Position numbers and translations under genes: made by a program | In this document: piece by piece, positions 15,255-23,510 of the stretch | Position numbering within the stretch: the first letter of the stretch is position 1 | Layout of the letters: every line of letters begins with the position of its first letter | Origin: Nitrospira sp. LK70 | Lineage (GTDB): Bacteria; Nitrospirota; Nitrospiria; Nitrospirales; Nitrospiraceae | NCBI GenBank assembly: GCA_011090425.1 | Contig: PHGD01000041.1 | Coordinates: 1 to 34,645, forward strand | DNA length: 34,645 bases | Direction: 5' to 3' | Notes under the pieces: generated by a model | The model's input: the letters and a program-made list of their open reading frames with translations, nothing else | Told to the model about the DNA's origin: nothing | Databases searched by the model: none

Positions 15255-17183
15255 TCAAACCCTTTCCAGTGCAGTTTTTTGCTCCAACGGTAACCAGATG
15301 CCGACAATCGTACCCTTCCCGACCTCGCTCGTGACAAAAATGTTCCCCTCATGGCTTTCAATGATATTCTGACAAATAGCCAATCCCAATCCGGTTCCAT
15401 GTTTCTTTCCGGACGTCACGAAAGGTTGAAACACGCTGGGGAGCAATTCAGGAGGAATTCCCACACCTGCGTCTTTGACTTGAATCACCAAACCGGGCCT
15501 TTCCTCTCGGAATAACTCATGCCCAATGATCTCGATGGGAGGGCCACCCTTCGGGGTGGCATCAATTGCGTTGTCCACGATATTCAAGAGTACCTGTCTC
15601 AGGAGGTCTCGATCGGCGATGAATTCGCTGATCATGGGTGAAATAGTGACCTTAATCGTGAGGTGCTTCTCCTCCAACCGGAGTCTCAACATCTTGGCCA
15701 CCTCGTCGGCGAGCCGGTTAAGATCGATGCCTGTCGGCGCAGGGCGGCGCGGCCGTGCATAGTCCACGATCTGGCTAACGATTCGATCCAATCGCCGAGT
15801 CTCAGACAAGATCACTTCGATTTCGTTTCGCTTCGGATCGCCGGATTCGAAGTCATCCAACAATACCTTGGCCGTCGAACCGATGCCCACCAGCGGATTC
15901 CTGAGTTCATGGGCGATGCCGGCCGCAACTTGTCCCAACGTCGCCAACTTTTCCGCTCGTCTTAATTGCAATTGAAGATTGTCGAGGGTCGTAATGTCGA
16001 TATTAAAGCCCACATAGACGACATCGGGACTGTCAAACTCCATGATGGGCACACGTTGGCTTAAAACCGTTCGGATACTGCCGTCCTCTTGGAGTAAGCG
16101 GAAAATGATTTCACAGGGTCTCCCCGCGGCGACGGCTTCTGCAAACATCGTGACAACGCGGTCGCGGTCCTCGGGATGCATTCGCTGGCGAAATGCCTCA
16201 GGATCAACGGCGGATTCAGGGTCCAGCCCGGCCAACTGCTGATTGTAACGATTGCTGAACGTGACTCTGATTCCTTTCGTCATAAAGATGCCGAGCGGTG
16301 CGTGATCCACGAGACCTCGATACTTCGCCTCGGACGCAGACAAGTGGACATTCAACTTCTTGAGTGTGGCTTCCGATTGCTGGACTTCAGCAAGATCTTT
16401 GCGGATTTGCAAACTCATCTTTTTCATCACGGTGGTGAGCTCTCCGATTTCGTCTTTGCGGTCAAAGACAGGAATGGAGGGAATGGTCTGGCTGGCCGTG
16501 GAACCTACGACCTTCGATAAGGCCGTTAACGGAGTGGCGATGGAATGGGCAATGAGCGCCAGTGCGAGGATGACGAGGGTGAGAGTCACCAACCCGCCTC
16601 CAAGAATGAGAAAGCGTGTCCACGTTCGATCGTAACTCAATCGAGATAACTCCTGCTGCTGCAGGTCATGTTGCTCTTGATCAAACCATTCCATCCATTT
16701 CCGAACCTCACGCATGACCTCTCGACTTCGTCCCTCACGAACATACCGTACGGCGTCGGCTCGATTTCCCTGCTGCATGGTTTGCAACAATGCCTCTTTC
16801 TCCACATAGGACTTCGTCACCAGGGCGCGAATGTCTTCGAAGCGTGCATGCTGTGCGGGAAGTTGGATTTCCAGCTGCTGGTCCATTGTCATGACGCTTT
16901 TCCGCCCCTCCTGAAAACGCTCGCGGTATCGATCGTCCTCAGAGATGACATAACCCAGAAATGCGGTTTCCAAATCGGCTATAGTGCGCACGTATTGAGC
17001 TGCCGTTTTTTGAAGCAGATAGAGGTGTGTCAGACGTTCTTCACCCTGTATAAAATTCTGAACATCGAGATAGGTCATCATGCTGAATAACATCAGAGAG
17101 ACAAAGGGAATGGCCGGAATGAGAAGCAGCTTGGGAAGGATCGGGAGATCGTCTAAGAACTTCCGAGGAAAACGTCCTTGCAT
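15255..17183 (-). CDS. Membrane histidine kinase (CHASE3-like, HAMP, PAS, HisKA, HATPase)
   Basis: 642 aa, sensing outside the inner membrane and phosphorylating its partner regulators. TM1 about residues 17-37; a helical periplasmic domain about 38-188 with the CHASE3-like stretch TAFLGYVISEDDRYRERF; TM2 about 190-212; HAMP about 213-265; a PAS domain about 285-400 (ESAVDPEAFRQRMHPEDR, RLLQEDGSIR). HisKA has the phospho-acceptor His at 425 (GIAHELRNPLVGI). HATPase_c has the N box NIVDNAIDATPKGG, DAGVGIP and GTGLGLAICQNIIESHEG. It lies between two paralogous NtrC-type regulators and probably phosphorylates the intact one 3 bp downstream. The signal it senses is unknown. All catalytic boxes are intact. 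Confidence 0.92.
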   Translation of the reverse strand: MQGRFPRKFLDDLPILPKLLLIPAIPFVSLMLFSMMTYLDVQNFIQGEERLTHLYLLQKTAAQYVRTIADLETAFLGYVISEDDRYRERFQEGRKSVMTMDQQLEIQLPAQHARFEDIRALVTKSYVEKEALLQTMQQGNRADAVRYVREGRSREVMREVRKWMEWFDQEQHDLQQQELSRLSYDRTWTRFLILGGGLVTLTLVILALALIAHSIATPLTALSKVVGSTASQTIPSIPVFDRKDEIGELTTVMKKMSLQIRKDLAEVQQSEATLKKLNVHLSASEAKYRGLVDHAPLGIFMTKGIRVTFSNRYNQQLAGLDPESAVDPEAFRQRMHPEDRDRVVTMFAEAVAAGRPCEIIFRLLQEDGSIRTVLSQRVPIMEFDSPDVVYVGFNIDITTLDNLQLQLRRAEKLATLGQVAAGIAHELRNPLVGIGSTAKVLLDDFESGDPKRNEIEVILSETRRLDRIVSQIVDYARPRRPAPTGIDLNRLADEVAKMLRLRLEEKHLTIKVTISPMISEFIADRDLLRQVLLNIVDNAIDATPKGGPPIEIIGHELFREERPGLVIQVKDAGVGIPPELLPSVFQPFVTSGKKHGTGLGLAICQNIIESHEGNIFVTSEVGKGTIVGIWLPLEQKTALERV

Positions 17184-17258
17184 AAAAACTCCGATGACAC
17201 CTGAACACTACCGACCATGTACCAACCGGCCGCGGCGACTGGCCAAGCGCGCAGGGCT

Positions 17259-18431
17259 TCAATGCGCTCCTGGGAGGTCACTACTGGTCAACGTCTTGCC
17301 GATGGACAGCATCATCGCCCGTTCTATAATGTTCTGAAGTTCTCTCACATTGCCGGGAAATAAGTACTGTTGAAGCATTGCCACGGCTTTCGGATCGATA
17401 TCGGTCACCTCTTTCCCGAGTTCCAGCCCATACCTCATCATGAAGAGCTTGGCGAGGGGTACGATATCCTCCATACGGCTCCTGAGCGGCGGTACGACGA
17501 ATGGCATCGCGTTGAGCCGAAAAAAGAGATCCTCCCGAAAACGTCCTGCCGACACTTCCTCCTTAAGATCCCGGTAGGAAGACGCGATCACGCGGAAGTC
17601 TCCGGAAATATCTTCGACTCCACCGAGACGGCGAAACGTTTGATCTTGCACGATCCCGAGGAGCTTACCCTGCATCACGAGGTCGAGATCACCGATCTCG
17701 TCGAGAAACAGCGTGCCGGTTTCCGCCTGATCCAGCAGACCGAGCTTCCTTCGTTCCGCCCCGGCGAAGGCGCCTCGTTCATACCCAAACAGGTCGCGCT
17801 CAAACCGCATGGATGAAAGAGAGGTGCAACTGATCCTCACAAACGGCCCCTTTGCGCGGGCGCTGTTATGGTGAATGACACGGGCTAAGAATTCTTTCCC
17901 AGTTCCGGTTTCTCCCATCACGAGTATGGGCACATTCGGATTCTGAGCCACTTCCCGCACCTGGATCAGCAAGGCCCTCATCGTCAGGCTCTTTGCGATC
18001 AAGTTGTTCAGTTGATATTGATTGGCTTCGTGCTCGATGTTGTAGGACACGCGCCGCTTCAGGCGAATATGCTCAAGAGCGCGGTTGACGACCGGTTCCA
18101 GTGTTTCAAGATCGACCGTTTTAATGAGGAAATCAAACGCACCGAGCTTCATGGCTTCAACCGCATCCTCTACGGTTCCATATGCGGTCAGCAGAACGAC
18201 GAGGGCATCGCAGCCTTTGGGGCGAAGCGCATGCAGAACCTCAATCCCGGTCATGCCGGGCATCTTCAGGTCGAGCAAGATCAAGTCCGGCACGTCCTCT
18301 TCGACCGCGGCGAGTAGTTCTTCGCCGGATGGAAACGACCGAACCCGGTGCTGCATACGAGAAAGCAGTTTTTCGAGCGCATTACGAAATGCTGCTTGAT
18401 CGTCGACGACGAAAATGCTCGCTTGCATCAT
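17259..18431 (-). CDS. Truncated NtrC-like regulator lacking the DNA-binding domain and with a GAFAGA loop
   Basis: 390 aa, paralogous to the regulator at 13857-15251. The receiver is complete: phospho-acceptor D54, K104 in FLIKTVD. The AAA+ domain has intact Walker A GETGTGKE and Walker B LFLDEIGD, but the sigma-54 contact loop is GAFAGA (220-225, Thr223 changed to Ala). The protein ends at SSDLPGAH, exactly where the linker to the Fis-type helix-turn-helix begins, so it cannot bind DNA. Start at MMQASIF with GGGAGGG upstream. The frame and the rest of the sequence are well preserved over 1.1 kb, which argues against plain decay. It may compete for phosphate from the kinase or form mixed oligomers with the intact regulator (inference). 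Confidence 0.88.
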   Translation of the reverse strand: MMQASIFVVDDQAAFRNALEKLLSRMQHRVRSFPSGEELLAAVEEDVPDLILLDLKMPGMTGIEVLHALRPKGCDALVVLLTAYGTVEDAVEAMKLGAFDFLIKTVDLETLEPVVNRALEHIRLKRRVSYNIEHEANQYQLNNLIAKSLTMRALLIQVREVAQNPNVPILVMGETGTGKEFLARVIHHNSARAKGPFVRISCTSLSSMRFERDLFGYERGAFAGAERRKLGLLDQAETGTLFLDEIGDLDLVMQGKLLGIVQDQTFRRLGGVEDISGDFRVIASSYRDLKEEVSAGRFREDLFFRLNAMPFVVPPLRSRMEDIVPLAKLFMMRYGLELGKEVTDIDPKAVAMLQQYLFPGNVRELQNIIERAMMLSIGKTLTSSDLPGAH

Positions 18432-18621
18432 GGGAGACCCTCCCATGGCATGCTACTGTATGCGAGGTTACGCTGCAAGATGGTTGCCGACGACCAGTTT
18501 GTGGAAGAGAAGTCGATTACATTTGAGACGGACAGGCATCCTTTGACCAGGCGGAGAGCTTGCGACCCCAGGACATCGGCTGAGAAGTTAGAGAGAACTC
18601 CGATGCCTCACTTGCGAGCCT

Positions 18622-20385
18622 TCACCCGTACGCCAGAGCATCATCCGATTGACCAACTCGATAGGCCAAACGGTGGTCTGAATGAGAAAGGAAATGCTGA
18701 GTCCCAAGGATCACACAGTGATGGCCTTCCTTCACACGTTGATCTCGATACCGATGCAAATACTCCATCGCAGTGTGGTCGACCACATGTCCGGCCAGGA
18801 TGATCATGAAGTTGTCTCTATGATTAGGGAGGGCCTTGAGTTTTTCATCGAGCTTCAACAGATTCATGCAGCTGAGCGATGAGAGGTAGATCTTGTAGGG
18901 GTGCTTCATATTTTTGGCCGCGACACTCATGACGGGGAGAGATCCTTTTCTATGGGTGCGTCCATCTCCAATTCGGATTACAGGATCTCGGAACAACTCT
19001 CCAAGTGCGGCCCAGAGGCGGGTGGAGAAAGATGTTGTGTGACCAGCATGGGATTCCTGTTCAATCGTCAACGCCTTGACCACATCAAAGCAGAGCACGA
19101 GCATCTTCGTTACGGTTCCTGCGAGGACTCCCGACAAGATGTCTGATGTATAGAGTGTGATCGCGACACAGACGGTCGCGACCAAGAGTTGCTCGACCCC
19201 GATCGAAAAAACCTTTAAAAAGATTCTCGGCGCACAGAGTTTCCATCCGATGAAGATGAGCAACGCAGCCAGGACGGTGAGTGGGATTCTGTTGATGAGG
19301 TCGGTGCCGACCCACACAAAGAGTGCCAAGACCAGGGCATGGTAGAAATTCGCCCATAGAGTCCGCCCTCCCGCGATGACGTTTGCCGTACTCTTGATTC
19401 CGCCTGGAATAATCGTCAAGCCGCCGGCTAACCCAGAGAGGATGTTGGATATACCCATGGCCCGAAGCGTGACATTAGGGTCCGATTTTCTGGTGAATGG
19501 GTCGATTTTATCGATGGCGGCAATGGTGGCCAAGGTCTCCATGCCATCGATCAAAGTCAGAGTGATAACCGTGGTCAGCAACGTAAACCATAGTTCTGGA
19601 CGCTGCCATATCCCCGAGAAATTGGGGAAATGAAATCCTTGGATAAGCGCATCTTTAGGGACATGAATCAAATAGGCTTCGGGGAGGTGCAACATCCACC
19701 CGGCTATCACGCCCAAGGCAACGGCCAGGAGCGGTGCAGGAATATTCCTGGCCCAGCTTCGACTCTTGACCATATTGCTGTCGAGCGCGAAGAGGAGGGC
19801 CAAGGTAATGCCGCCGACGGCGAAGATCGCAGGGTTCATCCCCATGATCTGCACTGGGATGAGGATGATGGCTTCAGGAATCGATTGTGTTGAGGGCGTC
19901 AGGTGGCCGAAGAGTGAGGGAATCTGCTTGATGATGATCAGCATGCCGATGGCGGCCAACATGCCGTGGAGCACCGACATCGGGAAGTACATGACGAAAC
20001 GGCCGACCTTATAGATGCTCAACAATATCTGTACCGCTCCTGTCAAGCAAATGGCCACGAGCACCAGAGGGTACCCTGCCTCAAGATCTCCTTGACCGAG
20101 AGTCAGAATACCGGCCAGTAAGGCTGGTGCGAGGCCTGCTGCTGGTCCGCTGATGGTGATATAGGATCCCCCGAGAAGAGGAAAGACGAGTCCTGCAATG
20201 ATGGCTGAGATCACTCCTGCAATCGGAGCTGCCCCTGAGGCGAGCGCAATCCCCAGAGAAAGAGGAAGTGCCACCAGCGCAACTTGCAATCCTGCTATTA
20301 GGTCATAGCGCCAGTGTTTTAACCCAGGTATCCCGTTTTGTGGTGTTTCGCCCTGAGGCCCAGCCAGGTGTTCAAAAGGCGACAT
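18622..20385 (-). CDS. SulP-family anion transporter
   Basis: 587 aa, inner-membrane transporter of the SulP/SLC26 family, whose members move sulfate, bicarbonate or other anions. The N-terminal part has ten or more hydrophobic segments, and SGPAAGL (79-85) is the family signature in the substrate-binding region. The C-terminal 120 residues form a divergent STAS-like domain (YLSSLSCMNLLKLDEKLKAL, MEYLHRYRDQRV). The ATG has GGGAG upstream. The truncated regulator follows 190 bp downstream on the same strand, then kinase and regulator, which suggests one operon. A sigma-54-like promoter is at 20454-20469. A carbonic anhydrase about 8 kb away makes bicarbonate an attractive substrate, but sulfate cannot be excluded from sequence alone. 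Confidence 0.9.
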   Translation of the reverse strand: MSPFEHLAGPQGETPQNGIPGLKHWRYDLIAGLQVALVALPLSLGIALASGAAPIAGVISAIIAGLVFPLLGGSYITISGPAAGLAPALLAGILTLGQGDLEAGYPLVLVAICLTGAVQILLSIYKVGRFVMYFPMSVLHGMLAAIGMLIIIKQIPSLFGHLTPSTQSIPEAIILIPVQIMGMNPAIFAVGGITLALLFALDSNMVKSRSWARNIPAPLLAVALGVIAGWMLHLPEAYLIHVPKDALIQGFHFPNFSGIWQRPELWFTLLTTVITLTLIDGMETLATIAAIDKIDPFTRKSDPNVTLRAMGISNILSGLAGGLTIIPGGIKSTANVIAGGRTLWANFYHALVLALFVWVGTDLINRIPLTVLAALLIFIGWKLCAPRIFLKVFSIGVEQLLVATVCVAITLYTSDILSGVLAGTVTKMLVLCFDVVKALTIEQESHAGHTTSFSTRLWAALGELFRDPVIRIGDGRTHRKGSLPVMSVAAKNMKHPYKIYLSSLSCMNLLKLDEKLKALPNHRDNFMIILAGHVVDHTAMEYLHRYRDQRVKEGHHCVILGTQHFLSHSDHRLAYRVGQSDDALAYG

Positions 20386-20453
20386 CGGACTCCCGTCTGT
20401 TCAGACCCACTTGTAATCGCCACTCACTGGATCAAATGTTCATTGAGTCACAA

Positions 20454-20469
20454 AGCACATCCGGTGCCT
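20454..20469 (-). promoter_or_regulatory. Candidate sigma-54 promoter for the sulP operon
   Basis: On the minus strand it reads AGGCACCGGATGTGCT: GGCAC at -24 and GTGCT at -12, with GG and GC exactly 10 bases apart (consensus TGGCAC-N5-TTGCW). The predicted start is near 20443, about 58 nt before the sulP ATG. The intact sigma-54 activator encoded at the far end of the same gene block would be its natural regulator. Found by eye. Confidence 0.5.
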
Positions 20470-20520
20470 ACGTTATGAACGGACTCAGTTCACTCTGGAG
20501 AGACGCACAGTACAAAGGCA

Positions 20521-20533
20521 TGTAAGAATTACA
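20521..20533. promoter_or_regulatory. Palindrome, possible activator binding site upstream of sulP
   Basis: TGTAA-GAA-TTACA, a perfect 5-bp inverted repeat centred at 20527, about 84 bp upstream of the predicted sigma-54 start. That is the usual distance for an NtrC-type enhancer. Only one copy was seen. Confidence 0.35.
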
Positions 20534-20760
20534 ATGAGTTGAATAGTATCGCGAGAAAAAGTTCCTAGCACATTGGCATTGTTTTATTATTTGAGTGAGC
20601 GCATTGGCGGTGATCATCTGGTGCGAATACGCTCTTTTCATAATGGACTCTCCTATCTTTGTGTTGTTGAAGTTAGCGAGGTTGGTCAAGAGGAAACGGG
20701 AGGAGATCCGCTGTGAGGCCACTCATTGCGCCTGCATATGGACTGTGCTAGCTATTCATC

Positions 20761-21171
20761 ATGCTGTACATTTCATCGACCATTGGCATTCCGGATCGCG
20801 AGCTGGAGATACATGCCGTACGGTCGCAAGGTACGGGGGGACAGAACGTCAACAAAGTCTCGACTGCCATCCATCTGCGACTTGATATCCATAGGTCATC
20901 TTTGCCGCAACTTTATAAAGATGCTCTGTTGAGGCTGCGGGATCACCGCATCTCAGCCGATGGAGTGATCACGATTAAGGCTCAGCAATACCGCACGCAG
21001 GAGCGCAACCGTGAGGATGCGCTGAACCGCTTACGGACGCTCATTCAACGTGCGGCGATTCCTCGCAAGAAGAGAAAAGCCACCGCACCGACATGGAGTT
21101 CTCAGGAGCGACGGATTGAGGGCAAGAAGCGACAGGGGCGCTTGAAGGCGCTTAGGCGGACGGTTGAGTGA
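20761..21171 (+). CDS. arfB: Alternative ribosome-rescue factor ArfB (peptidyl-tRNA hydrolase)
   Basis: 136 aa, release-factor-like protein that frees ribosomes stalled on mRNAs without a stop codon. The catalytic GGQ is visible in RSQGTGGQNVNKVSTAIHL (GGQ about residues 26-28). The basic, disordered C-terminal tail (RKKRKAT... KKRQGRLKALRRTVE) is the part of ArfB that enters the empty mRNA channel. Length matches E. coli ArfB/YaeJ (140 aa). The ATG at 20761 has no clear ribosome-binding site, so the start is less sure. It stands alone on the plus strand. A fragment of its 3' end is duplicated at 12727-12839. Confidence 0.9.
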   Translation: MLYISSTIGIPDRELEIHAVRSQGTGGQNVNKVSTAIHLRLDIHRSSLPQLYKDALLRLRDHRISADGVITIKAQQYRTQERNREDALNRLRTLIQRAAIPRKKRKATAPTWSSQERRIEGKKRQGRLKALRRTVE

Positions 21172-21209
21172 CGAGGGAGGGTGGCTTTCGTGGATGTCGA
21201 GATGGGCTA

Positions 21210-21222
21210 GGAACGGTGTTCC
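21210..21222 (+). terminator. Small hairpin downstream of arfB
   Basis: GGAAC-GGT-GTTCC, 38 nt after the arfB stop. The same position behind the displaced arfB fragment has GGAGC-GAT-GCTCC, so the stem is kept by paired changes. It may be part of a terminator, though only a short T-containing stretch (TTGGTCGTT) follows. Confidence 0.35.
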
Positions 21223-21229
21223 TTGGTCG

Positions 21230-21871
21230 TTACCGCGCGGTGGCTCGCGCCTGCTGCAGTACTGCTTCTGCTTCCGGGACGAACTCAATCTGCTTGTATT
21301 CCTTAGCTAAAGCCAGCGCATCGGTGGCCAACGTCACAGCTTCGTGGTGGTGGCCGTGCTTGCACCGAACCTTGGCGAGTGCCAACCGGGCATTGACGGC
21401 TTCAGGTGCCTGCTTGATGACCTGTTGCAAGAGCCGCTCACCTTGTTCTGAGTCACCTCCAAGGACGCTGGGGAGCCTCACCAGCAAGGTCCCCTTAGCC
21501 GAGCGCGCACCGATGTGAGTTGGATCAAGTTCGAGGGTTCGGTCGATTTCCTTCATCATGCGGCGAAGCCCGAAGAGGGAGGTGAGGGATTCTCCGTCGA
21601 TACGGAGCAGCTCTCCCAGATTGCAAAACAACGCAAAGTGGGCATCGGCGCTCCCTTCATTGGCTGCAACAGCACGCTCGCCCAAGCTCTGCCCCTGTTG
21701 GAAATGGGCCAGCCGCGTCGCACGGTCCATGGCGAGTCGCCCGCGATTACATTCCTCGAGAGCCTGTTTGGCAAGACGCTCGCTCGACTCCTGTGCCGAG
21801 GACGACATGGGGAGAACGGACAAGACGCTTACCAGGATACCCACCGATCCGAGAGTTCTCATCCACATCAT
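21230..21871 (-). CDS. Secreted TPR-like (TatT-type) protein
   Basis: 213 aa. A signal peptide (hydrophobic TLGSVGILVSVLSVLPMSSSA, cleavage near SSAQE) is followed by repeated pairs of helices. They start at LAKQALEECNRGRLAMD and include ADAHFALFCNLGELLRI, RMMKEIDRTLELDPTHIGAR, GERLLQQVIKQAPEAVNARL and HHEAVTLATDALALAKEY, the pattern of TPR repeats. The arrangement around GARSAKGTLLVRLPSVLGGD resembles the TatT/T-component-like family. Such proteins bind partners in the periplasm. The first ATG or the third Met (MRTLG) may start the protein; no strong ribosome-binding site is seen. It is convergent with arfB. Confidence 0.7.
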   Translation of the reverse strand: MMWMRTLGSVGILVSVLSVLPMSSSAQESSERLAKQALEECNRGRLAMDRATRLAHFQQGQSLGERAVAANEGSADAHFALFCNLGELLRIDGESLTSLFGLRRMMKEIDRTLELDPTHIGARSAKGTLLVRLPSVLGGDSEQGERLLQQVIKQAPEAVNARLALAKVRCKHGHHHEAVTLATDALALAKEYKQIEFVPEAEAVLQQARATAR

Positions 21872-22023
21872 TCAAACCACAAACGGGGAAACTGTGTACG
21901 TTCCACGGCCCCGTTATCCGGGGAGCACTGAGTGACAAGCTACGGCCGACAACTGAACTGAAAGGTACAATGTCCTTTTATCACGTCCGAAGGATTCGAC
22001 AGTGGTCCTCGATCGCCGATAGA

Positions 22024-22815
22024 TCATGCAATCCCCTGTTCACGCGACACCATCATGCCTAGGATATTGAATCCTCCATCCACGTAGATTACTTCGCCCG
22101 TAATACCCCGTCCCAACTGACTTACCAAGAACAACGCTGTATCCCCGACTTCGCTCTGCTCAGTTGGGCGACGGAGCGGCGCAAATTCCTTGTGGAGGTC
22201 GACCATCTTGGTGATGCCTGAAACCCCGCGCGCGGCCAGCGTCTTGATCGGTCCAGCGGAGATCGCATTCACGCGAATGTTGAGCGGGCCGAGGTCGTAA
22301 GCCAAGTAGCGAACGGCCGCTTCGAGTGCAGCTTTCGCGACTCCCATCACATTGTAATGGGGTACGACGCGCTCGCTTCCGAGATAGGTAATGGTGAGGA
22401 TAGAGCCTCCGGCGGCCATCAACGGCAAGGCGGCCCTTGCGACGGCCACGAGAGAATAGGCGCTGATGTCGAGCGCCGTCGCAAACCCTTGTCGAGTGGT
22501 ATTCACGAATTGTCCGCTCAGCTCTTCTCGGGGGGCAAAGGCCAGGGAGTGGACAAGGAAGTCGATTTGTCCTGCTTCCTTCTGAACTTGCTGCATGAGG
22601 GCTGTGATCTCTCCATCGTTGCTCACATCGCAGGGGAACGCTTTGGCGCCCGGCAAGGTGGCCGCGAGCTCTTCCACATTTTGTTTGAGTCGTTCATTCT
22701 GATAATTGAAGAGGAGTTGAGCTCCATGGCCGGCCGTCGATTCCGCGATGGCCCAGGCAATGCTGTGCTTATTGGCCACTCCGATGATGAGTCCTTTTTT
22801 CCCCTTGAGCAACAT
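22024..22815 (-). CDS. fabI: Enoyl-[acyl-carrier-protein] reductase (NADH)
   Basis: 263 aa, last reduction step of each fatty-acid elongation cycle in the cytoplasm. SDR fold with the glycine-rich nucleotide loop GVANKHSIAWAIA near the N-terminus, and the active-site pair Tyr154-x6-Lys161 in YNVMGVAKAA, the FabI-specific spacing (other SDRs have Y-x3-K). ARGVSGITKM and LRRPTEQSEVGDTALFL match the substrate-binding lid. Length equals E. coli FabI (262 aa). The ATG of MLLKGKKG is taken as start; a GTG two codons earlier is also possible behind AAGGAG. It follows the NUDIX gene on the same strand with a 110-bp gap. Confidence 0.95.
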   Translation of the reverse strand: MLLKGKKGLIIGVANKHSIAWAIAESTAGHGAQLLFNYQNERLKQNVEELAATLPGAKAFPCDVSNDGEITALMQQVQKEAGQIDFLVHSLAFAPREELSGQFVNTTRQGFATALDISAYSLVAVARAALPLMAAGGSILTITYLGSERVVPHYNVMGVAKAALEAAVRYLAYDLGPLNIRVNAISAGPIKTLAARGVSGITKMVDLHKEFAPLRRPTEQSEVGDTALFLVSQLGRGITGEVIYVDGGFNILGMMVSREQGIA

Positions 22816-22924
22816 GGGCACTCTTCTCCTTCTTGAAGCTCAACGACATGAGCGTTGATTACGATGTACGTTTCGCACAAGTCTGCTCCCGACGGACTCC
22901 CGTGGTGCCCCCACCTCGCCCTGA

Positions 22925-23464
22925 TCAGCCGCGATCGCTCTTTCGGATAAAGACCGCTTGCAGGCCGACGATTGTTTTCCCATCTCGAATTGTACCATCT
23001 TGAATTCGTGCAATCGCCTGATGCAGCGGCATTTCGATGATCTCCAGCACCTCATCTCGATCCAGGTGCTGACGGCCTTTCGTGAGACCCATGGCCTTGT
23101 ATACATGAATCACTTCGTCCGCAAAGCCCGGAGCCGTAAAGATACTCGATAGCAACTCAAACGAGGACGCTCGATAGCCGACTTCTTCTTCTAGTTCTCG
23201 TGCGGCGCAATCTAAAGGATCTTCCCCGGGAGCAAGTTTTCCCGCTGGAATTTCGTAAATGAATCCGCCTGCAGCATGCCGGAACTGCCTGATTAAGACC
23301 ACGGTGCCATCATCTTTGACTGGCACCACCGCTGCTGCCCCCGGATGGCGGATTGTTTCGAGGTCAACCGTCACCCCATTCGGTAGCTGAACGGTGTCGA
23401 TGTTGAGAGTGATCACCTTCCCCGAATAGATGTTGCGAACTATTGGATGTTCCATTCCGCTCAT
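22925..23464 (-). CDS. NUDIX hydrolase, ADP-ribose pyrophosphatase type
   Basis: 179 aa, cytoplasmic enzyme that probably splits ADP-ribose or related nucleoside diphosphates. The full NUDIX box GX5EX7REUXEEXGU is visible from Gly75 to Tyr97 (GKLAPGEDPLDCAARELEEE, then VGY). The upstream part RHPGAAAVVPVKDDGTVVLI and the segment EIPAGKL are typical of the ADP-ribose group. The open frame extends 53 codons further into gcvT, but the start MSGMEHPIVR is chosen because the upstream part is a shadow of gcvT. The ribosome-binding site is weak. It lies 46 bp after gcvT. Confidence 0.88.
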   Translation of the reverse strand: MSGMEHPIVRNIYSGKVITLNIDTVQLPNGVTVDLETIRHPGAAAVVPVKDDGTVVLIRQFRHAAGGFIYEIPAGKLAPGEDPLDCAARELEEEVGYRASSFELLSSIFTAPGFADEVIHVYKAMGLTKGRQHLDRDEVLEIIEMPLHQAIARIQDGTIRDGKTIVGLQAVFIRKSDRG

Positions 23465-23510
23465 GCTGTTCAGCGGTTGTGCCTGCCGCAAGCGCGAGAT
23501 CGCGCTCCGG

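Larger units (their letters stand above)
20386..20760. other. Divergent intergenic region (sulP / arfB)
   Basis: 375 bp, AT-rich, no genes. On the minus strand it holds a sigma-54-like promoter (20454-20469) and, upstream of it, a TGTAA-GAA-TTACA palindrome (20521-20533). No arfB promoter was recognised. Confidence 0.5.
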
